Shown piece by piece: positions 26,880-35,324 of a stretch of DNA of 64,000 nucleotides. The first letter of the stretch is position 1; the number at the start of each line of letters is the position of its first letter. Position numbers and translations under genes: made by a program. A model generated the notes under the pieces. The model was not told where the DNA came from. It did no database searches and worked only from the letters and a program-made list of their open reading frames with translations. This DNA is from Robiginitomaculum_A sp036478535. GTDB lineage: Bacteria; Pseudomonadota; Alphaproteobacteria; Caulobacterales; Maricaulaceae. The stretch is taken from positions 2,542,001 through 2,606,000 of the forward strand of contig OZ245059.1 of assembly GCA_965224735.1 (NCBI GenBank), read 5' to 3'.

Positions 26880-27656
26880 ATGATAAAATGTTTTGATAAA
26901 GAGTGGAAAAAAATAACTCTCATAAGTTACACAATGTGGGCTTTTTATGCTTTAGCAGCAATCACACTTGCGCCTGATATTGTGTATATTCTGTTTGAAG
27001 TAGATACGAACCCTGCTGTTTGGGCTGGCCTTCAAATCGCCGTTTGCTTTGCGGGAGTTTTGGGCAGGTTAATCTTGCAGCCACAAAAAAACCGGTGGCG
27101 GCGGCGGGCGATTATTGCCGTCTTAATTACGATAGCAGGCCTGTTGTCTTTACCTGCTTTGGCGAAAACAAATCTTGAAACAAAATTTGGTGCTGATAAT
27201 TGCGCGTTTAATACTGCCGCCTTTTCCCTGATTTCAAAGTGGGAGGGGAAGAGAAACACCAGCTATCGGGATATTGTCGGGGTGTGGACGATTTGCTATG
27301 GTCACACGCGCACAGCGGGGGCGCATCAATACAAGACAGACGAGCAATGCCGCGTTCTTTTAATTGAGGAAATAGACGAGTATCGCCACGGTATTCGCGG
27401 TTATTTTACCTCGCAAACAAAAGCCGCCCGGCTTCCAGCTTTGCGAGATGCGGCTTATACCTCTTTGGCATTTAATGTCGGCATTGTCCGCGCGGGGAAG
27501 TCAACCGCTACTGGGCGCCTTAACTCTGGTAATATTATCGGCGGATGCAACGCTTTAACCTGGTGGAACAGAGCTGGCGGCCGAGTAGTGCGCGGCTTGG
27601 TTCGGCGGCGGGTAGCAGAACGCCAATATTGTTTGCAGGGCACAAGAGCGGCTTGA
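26880..27656 (+). CDS. Phage-type holin-lysozyme fusion (endolysin, GH24 family)
   Basis: 258 residues. The first ~95 contain three hydrophobic segments (about 15-33, 45-63, 76-94) and resemble the small class of phage holins. Residues ~110-255 are a T4/lambdoid-type lysozyme: catalytic Glu in KWEGKRNTSYRD, then VWTICYGHT with the Asp/Thr arrangement of GH24, and AFNVG. Holin and endolysin are normally separate genes, so one chain with both is unusual; the membrane part could also act as a signal-arrest-release anchor. AAGGAAATC precedes the ATG. The two downstream spanin genes complete a lysis cassette. There are no phage structural genes nearby. Confidence 0.8.
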   Translation: MIKCFDKEWKKITLISYTMWAFYALAAITLAPDIVYILFEVDTNPAVWAGLQIAVCFAGVLGRLILQPQKNRWRRRAIIAVLITIAGLLSLPALAKTNLETKFGADNCAFNTAAFSLISKWEGKRNTSYRDIVGVWTICYGHTRTAGAHQYKTDEQCRVLLIEEIDEYRHGIRGYFTSQTKAARLPALRDAAYTSLAFNVGIVRAGKSTATGRLNSGNIIGGCNALTWWNRAGGRVVRGLVRRRVAERQYCLQGTRAA

Positions 27657-27657
27657 T

Positions 27658-28119
27658 ATGGGTATTACACAAACAGCAAGAACCGTGACATTAGCCTTTA
27701 CCGTTATTTCAGTGCTGATAGGCACGGTTGGTGGCGCACTGGCCTATTTCAAAGGCCGCCACGACGGCAAATCCGCCTGTGAAAAGCAGTGGAAAAAGGG
27801 ACTGGATAAGGCGCAAACCCGTGTTGTTGATGGCGCAAATGCCATTGCTGCCATTGCCGATAGCGCGCCTGGCATTGTTCAAACACGCGAGGAGCAGCGG
27901 GCGGAATTAAGCGCGCGCTCACAACGGAAAATGGGCATACTTGAAGGTCAAATCAAAGCATTAAGAGAGGATTTGGATAATGCAAACAACAGTGAAAACA
28001 GTGAAAACAGGTGCTTTGGTATGCGTTTGCCTGCTGATGTGCTCTTGCGCCAGCAAAAGCTTGACCGTCTCTTGGAAGGCGCAATTAGTCCCCCATACAC
28101 GCGGCAAGACCAAGATTGA
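27658..28119 (+). CDS. Inner-membrane spanin, Rz-like
   Basis: 153 residues. An N-terminal hydrophobic anchor (VTLAFTVISVLIGTVGGALAYF, about residues 10-31) is followed by a basic, largely helical periplasmic region (EEQRAELSARSQRKMGILEG, ALREDLDNANN), the layout of phage i-spanins. It starts two bases after the lysozyme stop. The o-spanin gene begins inside it in another frame, as in lambda Rz/Rz1. It disrupts the outer membrane in the last step of lysis when paired with the o-spanin. Confidence 0.72.
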   Translation: MGITQTARTVTLAFTVISVLIGTVGGALAYFKGRHDGKSACEKQWKKGLDKAQTRVVDGANAIAAIADSAPGIVQTREEQRAELSARSQRKMGILEGQIKALREDLDNANNSENSENRCFGMRLPADVLLRQQKLDRLLEGAISPPYTRQDQD

Positions 28120-28393
28120 CCCGTCCTTGTTGGCGGTGCGCGATTTAACGCCCGCGCCGCCAGCAACGGATTACTCCAGCCTTGACCAACGCGCAATCAT
28201 ATTTGGCTCTGATTTAGCCCAAAGCAGGCAAGACCAGTCTATCTTAATCGGCGCCATAAAACAGGCTGAATATACGGACGAGCTGCTTACAAAAGCAGAT
28301 AAACAACGCGCCGATAAAATAAAAACTGAAATAAAAAAACTAAATTCGCTAGAAGTAAAACAAACCAAGCCTTGGTATAAAAAGATATTCTAA
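27980..28393 (+). CDS. Outer-membrane spanin lipoprotein, Rz1-like, overlapping the Rz-like gene
   Basis: 137 residues, starting 140 bases before the end of the Rz-like gene in a different frame. The signal sequence ends in the lipobox LLMCSC, giving a lipidated Cys. A Pro-containing segment (RDLTPAPPATDYSSL) follows, and a basic C-terminus. The nested lipoprotein position is the hallmark of Rz1. It is longer than phage Rz1 proteins, so the C-terminal half may have another use. Confidence 0.68.
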   Translation: MQTTVKTVKTGALVCVCLLMCSCASKSLTVSWKAQLVPHTRGKTKIDPSLLAVRDLTPAPPATDYSSLDQRAIIFGSDLAQSRQDQSILIGAIKQAEYTDELLTKADKQRADKIKTEIKKLNSLEVKQTKPWYKKIF

Positions 28394-28405
28394 CTGGCAA
28401 GTCCA

Positions 28406-29572
28406 CTATTGGAAACAGGCAAGTGAGTTAGTGCTTTGGCTTTGTTTTCGCCGCTGACTTGCACGCATTTTCTCGCTTTCAGATTTAAGTTGCCCGCAAG
28501 CTGCTAAAATATCACGGCCTCTTGGCGTTCTTATGGGCGAGGCATATCCTGCGGCATTAATACGGTCTGCAAAACTTTCAATGACTTCCCAATCTGAACA
28601 TTCATAGGGGCTGCCAGGCCAAGGATTGAAGGGGATTAAATTCACTTTTGCGGGAATGCCCTTTAGTATATTAACGAGCTGTTTAGCGTGTTTTGGGCTA
28701 TCATTCATACCTTTAAGCATAACATATTCAAAAGTGATACGGCGTGAGTTGGAAAGCCCAGGATAAGCGCGGCAAGCATCCATGAGCTCACTCAGTGGGT
28801 ATTTTTTATTAATCGGCATGATTTCGCTGCGAAGTTTATCATTTGCTGCGTGTAAAGAGATGGCAAGCATAGCAGATGTGCGCGCGCCCGCTTTAGCGAT
28901 CTCAGGCGCAACGCCAGAGGTAGAAAGTGTGATGCGTCTACGACCAAAACTTAGGCCTTCTACATCGCAAATAATATCAATGGCGTCTGCGACATTGTCT
29001 GTATTGTATAATGGCTCGCCCATACCCATAAAAACAATATTGGACATTTTGCGCTGGACGGAGGAGCTTGGCCATTCCCCTAGATCATCACGAGCGACCA
29101 TAATTTGCAAAACAATTTCAGCAGCCGTTAAATTACGCACTAAAGGCTGCATGCCTGTATGGCAAAATTTACAATTAAGTGTGCATCCTACTTGCGAAGA
29201 TACACATAACGCACCTGTTTTTGACACGCTTGGGATAAATACGCTTTCTACTTCTATGCCAGGAGCCATGCGAATTAAATATTTCCTTGTTCCGTCACGA
29301 CTAATTTGCCGTTCAATGATTTCAGGTCTATGAAGGGAAAATTTTTCAGAGAGTTGCGCGCGTAAGCCCTTAGCAATATTGCTCATAGCCTCCCAATCGG
29401 TAACGCCATAATTATAAATCCAGTGAAAAATTTGCTTGGTGCGCATACGTACTTTTTTAGGTTCAATACCAAAACCTAGCAAAGCATCACTAAGCTCCGA
29501 TCGCCCCATACCTACAAGCGGTATAAGGCCAGATTTTGGCTTTATGTCAGGATTATATAAAACGGTATTCAT
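28406..29572 (-). CDS. rlmN: 23S rRNA/tRNA adenine-C2 methyltransferase RlmN
   Basis: 388 residues. A radical-SAM enzyme that methylates A2503 of 23S rRNA and A37 of some tRNAs. The cluster motif CTLNCKFCHTG holds the CX3CX2C cysteines. GMGEPLYN and ITLSTSGVAPEI are typical RlmN blocks, and the C-terminal catalytic Cys lies in DILAACGQL. The lysis cassette converges on it with only 12 bases between stops. Confidence 0.97.
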   Translation of the reverse strand: MNTVLYNPDIKPKSGLIPLVGMGRSELSDALLGFGIEPKKVRMRTKQIFHWIYNYGVTDWEAMSNIAKGLRAQLSEKFSLHRPEIIERQISRDGTRKYLIRMAPGIEVESVFIPSVSKTGALCVSSQVGCTLNCKFCHTGMQPLVRNLTAAEIVLQIMVARDDLGEWPSSSVQRKMSNIVFMGMGEPLYNTDNVADAIDIICDVEGLSFGRRRITLSTSGVAPEIAKAGARTSAMLAISLHAANDKLRSEIMPINKKYPLSELMDACRAYPGLSNSRRITFEYVMLKGMNDSPKHAKQLVNILKGIPAKVNLIPFNPWPGSPYECSDWEVIESFADRINAAGYASPIRTPRGRDILAACGQLKSESEKMRASQRRKQSQSTNSLACFQ

Positions 29573-29583
29573 TGGGCGCTCTT

Positions 29584-29623
29584 ATATGTAAAAAATGACT
29601 TGTATCTGTAAAAAATGACTTGG
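29584..29623. repeat. Tandem 20-bp direct repeat upstream of rlmN
   Basis: Two adjacent 20-base units share GTAAAAAATGACTTG and differ at only two positions. They lie 11 bases upstream of the rlmN start codon and might have arisen by slippage or carry regulatory sites. Confidence 0.75.
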
Positions 29624-29775
29624 GCAACTTAATAGATGGAACATGCACATGAAACGTTTAAAGTTGTTTTCAATGATCGTTCTTCAATCCAAGAAAACAT
29701 GTATCTTAATAGCATGTCAAGATTTGACTTCAAATGCCTTTTGCCAGGCTTATAAACTAATGCCAATCCCATCAA

Positions 29776-30648
29776 TCAATCACGGCGCCAGCGGATCCCT
29801 AACCCTGCCCCCCTAATCGGGTTATGCACCCAAGCGACCAAGACGAAACTAATCAGCATAAGCAGATACCATGCGCCGAGTTTTCCAAAGCTTACCATAT
29901 GCCATCCTGTTTCTTGGTTTGGGTAAGCCCAAGTTTTGGTTAATGTACCTATGTTTTCAGCCAGCCAAATAAAGAGCGCGACAATAAAAAGCCCAAAAAT
30001 TAAAGGCATAGGGCGGTGCACTTCGTCTGCTTTAAACCAAATTATTGTGCGCCCGTAAATAAGCACAGATGCAACAAACAAACCCAGGCGAATATCGGGC
30101 ATATAGTGATGGGCGAAGAAATTTATATATATCAATACCGCCAATAAACCCTGCCATTTTAAGGGCGTAAAATGGTCAAACCGAAAATCAAATATACGCC
30201 AGACCCGCGCAATATAACTACCGATACACGCATACATAAAACCAGTAAAAAGCGGCACGCCCCCTATTCTAAGGAGACTGGGCTCAGGGTAACTCCACGA
30301 TCCCATATGGGTTTTAAATATTTCCATAACCGTGCCGACAATATGAAATATTAAAATCACCTTGGCTTCTTCCAATGTTTCCAGCCGCAATACCAAAAGC
30401 ATGATTTGAATAAATACGGCCATAATCACAATAAAATCGTAGCGCGCTAGTATTGCCCCTTGTGGATAAAAGAAATATGTCCCCACAAGCAAAGCTAGCA
30501 TAAGCCCGCCAAATAAACACGCCCATGCCTGCATAACTCCAAAAATAACAAATTCAAAACCAAACTGAGAAACAGCGCCGCGCACAAACCGATCATGCAG
30601 CGCCGTGCGCCAAATATGGATCGTATTTTGAGGTGTTGTTTTACTCAT
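29776..30648 (-). CDS. DUF817 family integral membrane protein
   Basis: 290 residues with about eight hydrophobic segments. HIVGTVMEIFKTHMGSWSYPE and FTGFMYACIGSYIAR are the conserved DUF817 blocks. The biochemical role is not established. It is flanked by noncoding stretches of about 200 and 170 bases, so it is probably transcribed alone. Confidence 0.85.
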   Translation of the reverse strand: MSKTTPQNTIHIWRTALHDRFVRGAVSQFGFEFVIFGVMQAWACLFGGLMLALLVGTYFFYPQGAILARYDFIVIMAVFIQIMLLVLRLETLEEAKVILIFHIVGTVMEIFKTHMGSWSYPEPSLLRIGGVPLFTGFMYACIGSYIARVWRIFDFRFDHFTPLKWQGLLAVLIYINFFAHHYMPDIRLGLFVASVLIYGRTIIWFKADEVHRPMPLIFGLFIVALFIWLAENIGTLTKTWAYPNQETGWHMVSFGKLGAWYLLMLISFVLVAWVHNPIRGAGLGIRWRRD

Positions 30649-30821
30649 CTATATATCTTGCCCGCCAAACCAGTCATCAATAAGGATAAACCGTGTCGAA
30701 ACAATGGTATCGTACAGGTAATTTCACCAAGATACGTCGATCAACGCCATGTTACTTGTCAGCAGGGAGAAAATCTAAAAAGCATGAGTATGGTCAATTC
30801 AATATTTTTTATCAAAAATTC

Positions 30822-31175
30822 TTACTCAGCAATCATCCAAACCGCAAGTTCATTGCCGCTGGGGTCAGTGAAGTGGAAACGGTGACCTCCAGGGAAAGAA
30901 AAAACAGGAACGGTGATAACCCCGCCTGCTTTTTCGACTTTGTCCTGCGCGGCTTCAAGATCGTCCGCGCGCAAAACCACAAGCGCGCCAGTTTTAGAAG
31001 GCTTACGCTCGGACGCAGTGTCCATTCCCCCGTCAATGCCCGCGCCCTGAAACGCCGCATATGTTGGGCCATAATCAACAAAACTCCAACCAAATGCTGC
31101 ATCGTAAAACGCTTTGCTCCCCGCTAAATCCGTAACAGGAAGTTCGATATAATTTATTTTTATTGTCTCAGTAAT
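30822..31175 (-). CDS. VOC (glyoxalase/bleomycin-resistance) family protein with apparent AUU start
   Basis: 117 residues if read from the ATT at 31173-31175. The sequence then begins TETIKINYIELPVTDLAGSK after the initiator, the expected VOC N-terminus, and continues FYDAAFGWSFVDYG, GAGIDGGM and FTDPSGNELAVW. No ATG, GTG, TTG or CTG occurs in frame before the internal ATG at 31025, which would delete the first half of the fold. AGGAGG lies five bases before the ATT and overlaps the alaS stop (TAG at 31185-31187). The frame is the same as alaS, with only three codons between the stop and the ATT, so stop-codon readthrough is a second possibility. Substrate unknown. Confidence 0.8.
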   Translation of the reverse strand: MTETIKINYIELPVTDLAGSKAFYDAAFGWSFVDYGPTYAAFQGAGIDGGMDTASERKPSKTGALVVLRADDLEAAQDKVEKAGGVITVPVFSFPGGHRFHFTDPSGNELAVWMIAE

Positions 31176-31184
31176 AACCGCCTC

Positions 31185-33830
31185 CTAAGTCTTGCCTATC
31201 CCCGCCTTGATCACCGCAAGCGCGTCATTTGCACCATCCACATTGCTACCGCCTGCTTGCGCCATAGCTGGGCTGCCGCCGCCGCGCCCGCCGACTTTTT
31301 CTGCGCCAAGATTGACCAACGCCGATGCGTTGTATTTGTCCGTCAAATCTTTGCTCACGGCAACCCCAATGGCAACTTTACCATCGTCCACTGCGATAAG
31401 TGCAACAACGCCGCTCCCTAATACCTGTTTTTGTTCTTCCATCATTGGGCGCAGGTCTTTGCCGCTCACACCCTGTAAGACACAGCCCATAAATTTTATG
31501 CCGCCTATGTCTTCGGCCTCTATGCCCCCGCCAAAGCCGCAAAGTGCGATTTCTTTTTTCAACTTTGAAACTTCTTTTTCTAGCGCGCGTTTCTCACCCG
31601 CAAGCGCAATGACCCGCTCAGGCACATCAGAGAGTTTTATTTTAAGCGCACCAGACACTGCTTTGGCATAACCTGCCTGAGTTTCTAGAAAACTTCGCGC
31701 ACCTTCGCCTGTGACCGCCTCAATACGGCGTATACCTGCCGCTATTGCCCCTTCGGATATAATTTTAAACAAGCCAATATCGCCCGTGCGCGTGACATGT
31801 GTGCCCCCGCACAACTCGACTGAATACGGATGCTCTTCCCCCTGCGGCACATTGCCCAGCGAGAGAACCCGTACTTCCTCACCATATTTTTCGCCAAATA
31901 AAGCCATCGCCCCCGCCTTAACCGCGGCATCTGGCGCCATTAATTTTGTGCTGGCTTCGCTATTGTCCAATATGATCTGATTGACCTGTGTTTCAATTGC
32001 GGCGATCTCCTCGGGCGTAACGCCTTTGCCGTGAGAAAAGTCAAAACGGATGCGCTCCCCGTCCACCATCTGCCCTTTTTGGGTCACATGAGTGCCCAGC
32101 ACGCGACGCAAGGCTTCGTGAACAAGGTGGGTGGCAGAGTGGTTGCTCATCGTCGTGTGACGATTGGCTGGGTCTACCTGTAGGCGCGCCGCATCGCCAG
32201 CAGTAAAACTGCCCATCGTAACCGTGCCTATATGAACGTGCAGATCGCCAGCCATTTTTTTAACGTCAATTATTGCTACGCTTGCCGCGCCAACAACCGC
32301 GCTGCCTTTATCGCCAGCTTGCCCGCCGCTCTCGGCGTAGAACGGAGTGGCTTTGGTGATAAAGGAGACCGTATCGCCCTCACCTGCTTTATCCGCGATC
32401 TCACTTTCTTTGATAATCGCTAGCACGGCGCTCTCACCTGTTAGCCGCTCATAGCCCGTGAACCTAGTCGGGCCGTGCTTTTCGCACAGCTTAAGCCAAA
32501 TAGCATCGTTGCCAGTATCGCCAGAGCCTGCCCAATGGGCGCGAGCCGTGTCTCTTTGCACTTTCATAGCGGCGTCATACCCATCTAAATCCACATCAAT
32601 GCCTTTGGCGCGCAGAGCATCTTGGGTCAAATCGAGCGGGAAACCATATGTGTCATAGAGTTTAAACGCCACATCACCTGGAAGCGTATCTCCATCCCCT
32701 AGGCCTTTGATCGCGCTCTCCAAAAGCGCCGTGCCGCGTCCAAGCGTCTTGCGAAAACGTTCCTCTTCCTCCAGCATAGTGGTTTCAATGTTTTCTTGGG
32801 CGCGCTCAAGTTCTGGGAACGCATCGCCCATTTCCTCGACAAGCGCAGGGACTAAGCGGTGCATAAGCGGGTCTGGCGTGCCAAGTATATGGGCGTGGCG
32901 CATAGCGCGGCGCATGATACGGCGCAACACATAGCCGCGTCCTTCTTTGGACGGGCTGACCCCATCCACAATCAGAAAGCTCGCCGAGCGTAAATGATCG
33001 GCGATAACCCGGTGCGAGAACATTGCTTCGCCCTGCGCTTTGACTTTGGTTTCTTCTACGCTGGCGGCGATCAGGTTTTGGAATAAATCAATGTCATAAT
33101 TATTGTGCTTGCCTTGGAGTATAGCCGCAATGCGCTCTAACCCCATGCCCGTGTCGATGGAAGGCTTTGGCAAATCTATTAGCAAGCCATCTGCTAATTT
33201 TTCATTCTGCATGAAAACCAGGTTCCAAATTTCGATAAACCGATCGCCATCTTCATCAGGACTACCAGGCGGGCCACCTAGGACGTCTTCGCCGTGATCA
33301 TAAAATATTTCAGAGCACGGCCCACATGGCCCTGTATCCCCCATGGCCCAAAAATTATCAGATGTGGGAATAGAGATAATTTTATCATCACTAAGCCCTG
33401 CTACTTTTTTCCAGATTTTGCGGGCTTGTTCATCTGTATGATAAACAGTGATAACCAGCTTGTCTTTAGACAGACCAAAATCGTTGGTTAAAAGTTTCCA
33501 CGCATAGTCAATAGCATCGTCTTTAAAATAATCGCCAAAGGAAAAATTACCGAGCATTTCAAAAAATGTGTGATGGCGTGCCGTATAGCCAACATTATCC
33601 AGATCGTTATGCTTGCCCCCTGCCCGTACACATTTTTGCGACGTGACAGCGCGCGAAATTTTTGGAGTTTTTGCGCCCGTAAAATAGTTTTTAAACTGTA
33701 CCATGCCCGCATTTGTAAACAGCAGTGTCGGATCATTATCAGGCACAAGCGAGCTGGATTTCATCACTTTGTGATCATGGCTATCGAAGAATTCTAAAAA
33801 CTGTTTTCGTATATCGCGCAGTGCTGTCAT
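31185..33830 (-). CDS. alaS: Alanine-tRNA ligase
   Basis: 881 residues, normal length. It charges tRNA-Ala and edits mischarged Ser/Gly. The class II aminoacylation core starts TALRDIRKQFLEFF. The editing-domain zinc ligands HSATH and CGGTH are present, and the C-terminal oligomerisation/DHHA1 domain ends in GGGSPAMAQAGGSNVDG. It follows recA after a strong hairpin terminator; alaS behind recA is a common alphaproteobacterial order. Confidence 0.98.
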   Translation of the reverse strand: MTALRDIRKQFLEFFDSHDHKVMKSSSLVPDNDPTLLFTNAGMVQFKNYFTGAKTPKISRAVTSQKCVRAGGKHNDLDNVGYTARHHTFFEMLGNFSFGDYFKDDAIDYAWKLLTNDFGLSKDKLVITVYHTDEQARKIWKKVAGLSDDKIISIPTSDNFWAMGDTGPCGPCSEIFYDHGEDVLGGPPGSPDEDGDRFIEIWNLVFMQNEKLADGLLIDLPKPSIDTGMGLERIAAILQGKHNNYDIDLFQNLIAASVEETKVKAQGEAMFSHRVIADHLRSASFLIVDGVSPSKEGRGYVLRRIMRRAMRHAHILGTPDPLMHRLVPALVEEMGDAFPELERAQENIETTMLEEEERFRKTLGRGTALLESAIKGLGDGDTLPGDVAFKLYDTYGFPLDLTQDALRAKGIDVDLDGYDAAMKVQRDTARAHWAGSGDTGNDAIWLKLCEKHGPTRFTGYERLTGESAVLAIIKESEIADKAGEGDTVSFITKATPFYAESGGQAGDKGSAVVGAASVAIIDVKKMAGDLHVHIGTVTMGSFTAGDAARLQVDPANRHTTMSNHSATHLVHEALRRVLGTHVTQKGQMVDGERIRFDFSHGKGVTPEEIAAIETQVNQIILDNSEASTKLMAPDAAVKAGAMALFGEKYGEEVRVLSLGNVPQGEEHPYSVELCGGTHVTRTGDIGLFKIISEGAIAAGIRRIEAVTGEGARSFLETQAGYAKAVSGALKIKLSDVPERVIALAGEKRALEKEVSKLKKEIALCGFGGGIEAEDIGGIKFMGCVLQGVSGKDLRPMMEEQKQVLGSGVVALIAVDDGKVAIGVAVSKDLTDKYNASALVNLGAEKVGGRGGGSPAMAQAGGSNVDGANDALAVIKAGIGKT

Positions 33831-33863
33831 CTGAATCTCGTTACTTATTTACCCCACATATAG

Positions 33864-33894
33864 AAAGAGCGCTCGGGACTGCCAAGCGCTCTTT
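33864..33894 (-). terminator. Hairpin terminator between recA and alaS
   Basis: AAAGAGCGCT at 33864-33873 pairs perfectly with AGCGCTCTTT at 33885-33894, an 11-base loop between them. Read on the minus strand the stem is followed by TTTCTATAT, a modest T-tract. It lies 39 bases after the recA stop. Confidence 0.8.
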
Positions 33895-33932
33895 TGGGTT
33901 AACTGCCTTTTATTGGCTATTTCATAGTTATA

Positions 33933-35036
33933 TTAGGCTCCCAAAGCCCCATTATTATCACGGGCATTCTCACCAACGGCCTCTTTAGTAACTTCATCAC
34001 CATCCAAAAGGCCAGCGTCTGCACGAATATGCCGCTCTATGCGCTCCGCCACTTCAGGATACTTTAGGAGGAAAGCACGTACATTTTCGCGGCCTTGCCC
34101 GATGCGCTCGTCTTGATAAGAATACCAAGAGCCTGATTTTTCGACAATGCCCGCCGTAACGCCAAAATCAATAAGCTCGCCAGTTTTAGAAATACCCTCA
34201 CCATACATAATATCAAATTCAACTTGGCGGAAAGGCGGGGCGACTTTGTTTTTGACCACTTTCACCCGCGTTTGGTTTCCGATAACATCGTCGCGGTGTT
34301 TAATCGCGCCAATGCGGCGAATATCAAGGCGCACAGAAGCGTAAAATTTAAGTGCATTGCCACCCGTTGTCACTTCGGGCGAGCCATACATAACGCCAAT
34401 TTTATGACGAATTTGATTGATGAAAACCACCATACAACCCGATTTGGAAATAGAACCCGTGAGCTTACGCAAAGCTTGGCTCATCAGGCGTGCGTGCAAG
34501 CCTGGCAAACTATCGCCCATATCGCCTTCAAGTTCAGCACGCGGCGTGAGCGCAGCAACAGAATCGACCACTAAAACATCAATAGCGCCTGAGCGCACAA
34601 GCGTATCGGTAATTTCCAAAGCCTGCTCCCCCGTATCAGGCTGTGAGATAAGAAGCTCGTCTACATCAACGCCTAAATTAGCCGCATAAACTGGATCAAG
34701 CGCATGCTCGGCATCAATGAAAGCCGCAACGCCACCTGCTTTTTGTGTCTCTGCTATCACATGAAGAGCCAATGTGGTTTTACCAGAACTTTCTGGGCCA
34801 TAAATTTCAACTACGCGCCCTTTAGGGAGGCCGCCTATTCCTAGCGCAATATCAAGTCCGAGTGACCCTGTAGAAATTGATTCTACGTCCATACACTTAC
34901 GATCCCCGAGTTTCATCACCGATCCTTTACCAAAAACGCGATCAATTTGGCTCAGCGCTGCATCTAAGGCTGCTGCTTTATTTTTTTCCGTAGCCTTCTC
35001 AACTACACTCAGATTTGGTTTAGATTTTCTAGCCAT
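33933..35036 (-). CDS. recA: Recombinase RecA
   Basis: 367 residues. It is the DNA strand-exchange protein and SOS coprotease. Walker A GPESSGKTT is near residue 80, followed by INQIRHKIGVMYGSPE in L2/monomer-contact regions, and the acidic C-terminus. The start is supported by AGGAGC upstream. The 5' leader carries a hairpin and an SOS box. Confidence 0.99.
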   Translation of the reverse strand: MARKSKPNLSVVEKATEKNKAAALDAALSQIDRVFGKGSVMKLGDRKCMDVESISTGSLGLDIALGIGGLPKGRVVEIYGPESSGKTTLALHVIAETQKAGGVAAFIDAEHALDPVYAANLGVDVDELLISQPDTGEQALEITDTLVRSGAIDVLVVDSVAALTPRAELEGDMGDSLPGLHARLMSQALRKLTGSISKSGCMVVFINQIRHKIGVMYGSPEVTTGGNALKFYASVRLDIRRIGAIKHRDDVIGNQTRVKVVKNKVAPPFRQVEFDIMYGEGISKTGELIDFGVTAGIVEKSGSWYSYQDERIGQGRENVRAFLLKYPEVAERIERHIRADAGLLDGDEVTKEAVGENARDNNGALGA

Positions 35037-35054
35037 GTTTAGCTCCTTTTATTT

Positions 35055-35078
35055 AACAACTGGAGCCCCTCAGTTGTT
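35055..35078 (-). promoter_or_regulatory. Leader hairpin upstream of the recA ribosome-binding site
   Basis: AACAACTG and CAGTTGTT form a perfect 8-bp stem with loop GAGCCCCT. It ends about eight bases before the AGGAG of recA, so it lies in the 5' untranslated region and could influence translation or mRNA stability. Confidence 0.5.
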
Positions 35079-35173
35079 GCCTAAAATTGCGGCTTCATTT
35101 TGGTTTTTATAAACCCCAAATTGGACTGCCTGCAACTTTCGTACTCTTTTTGTTCTTGCTGCGCAAGAGAAAA

Positions 35174-35188
35174 GAACAATTAAAGAAC
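35174..35188. promoter_or_regulatory. SOS (LexA) box of recA, GAAC-N7-GAAC
   Basis: The spacing GAAC-seven bases-GAAC is exactly the alphaproteobacterial LexA site (GTTC-N7-GTTC on the recA strand). It is 138 bases upstream of the recA start. Confidence 0.85.
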
Positions 35189-35324
35189 AATTGTATATGC
35201 ATTTGAATACAGTATATTGTATTTCTTAGCCATTTGAACCCAGTTATACCCGCTTTGCAAGCCCTTTAGCCAGATAAATGAAAACCCGCGCTCCACTTTC
35301 ATCAAAACCACTTTGCCCGCTCAT

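Noticed and set aside
26629..26883. 84-codon hydrophobic, Cys-rich frame before the holin-lysozyme gene
   Set aside because: No ribosome-binding site, no recognisable family; the ATGA overlap alone is not enough.
28782..29333. 183-codon frame opposite rlmN
   Set aside because: The opposite strand encodes a full, conserved RlmN, so this frame is a shadow.
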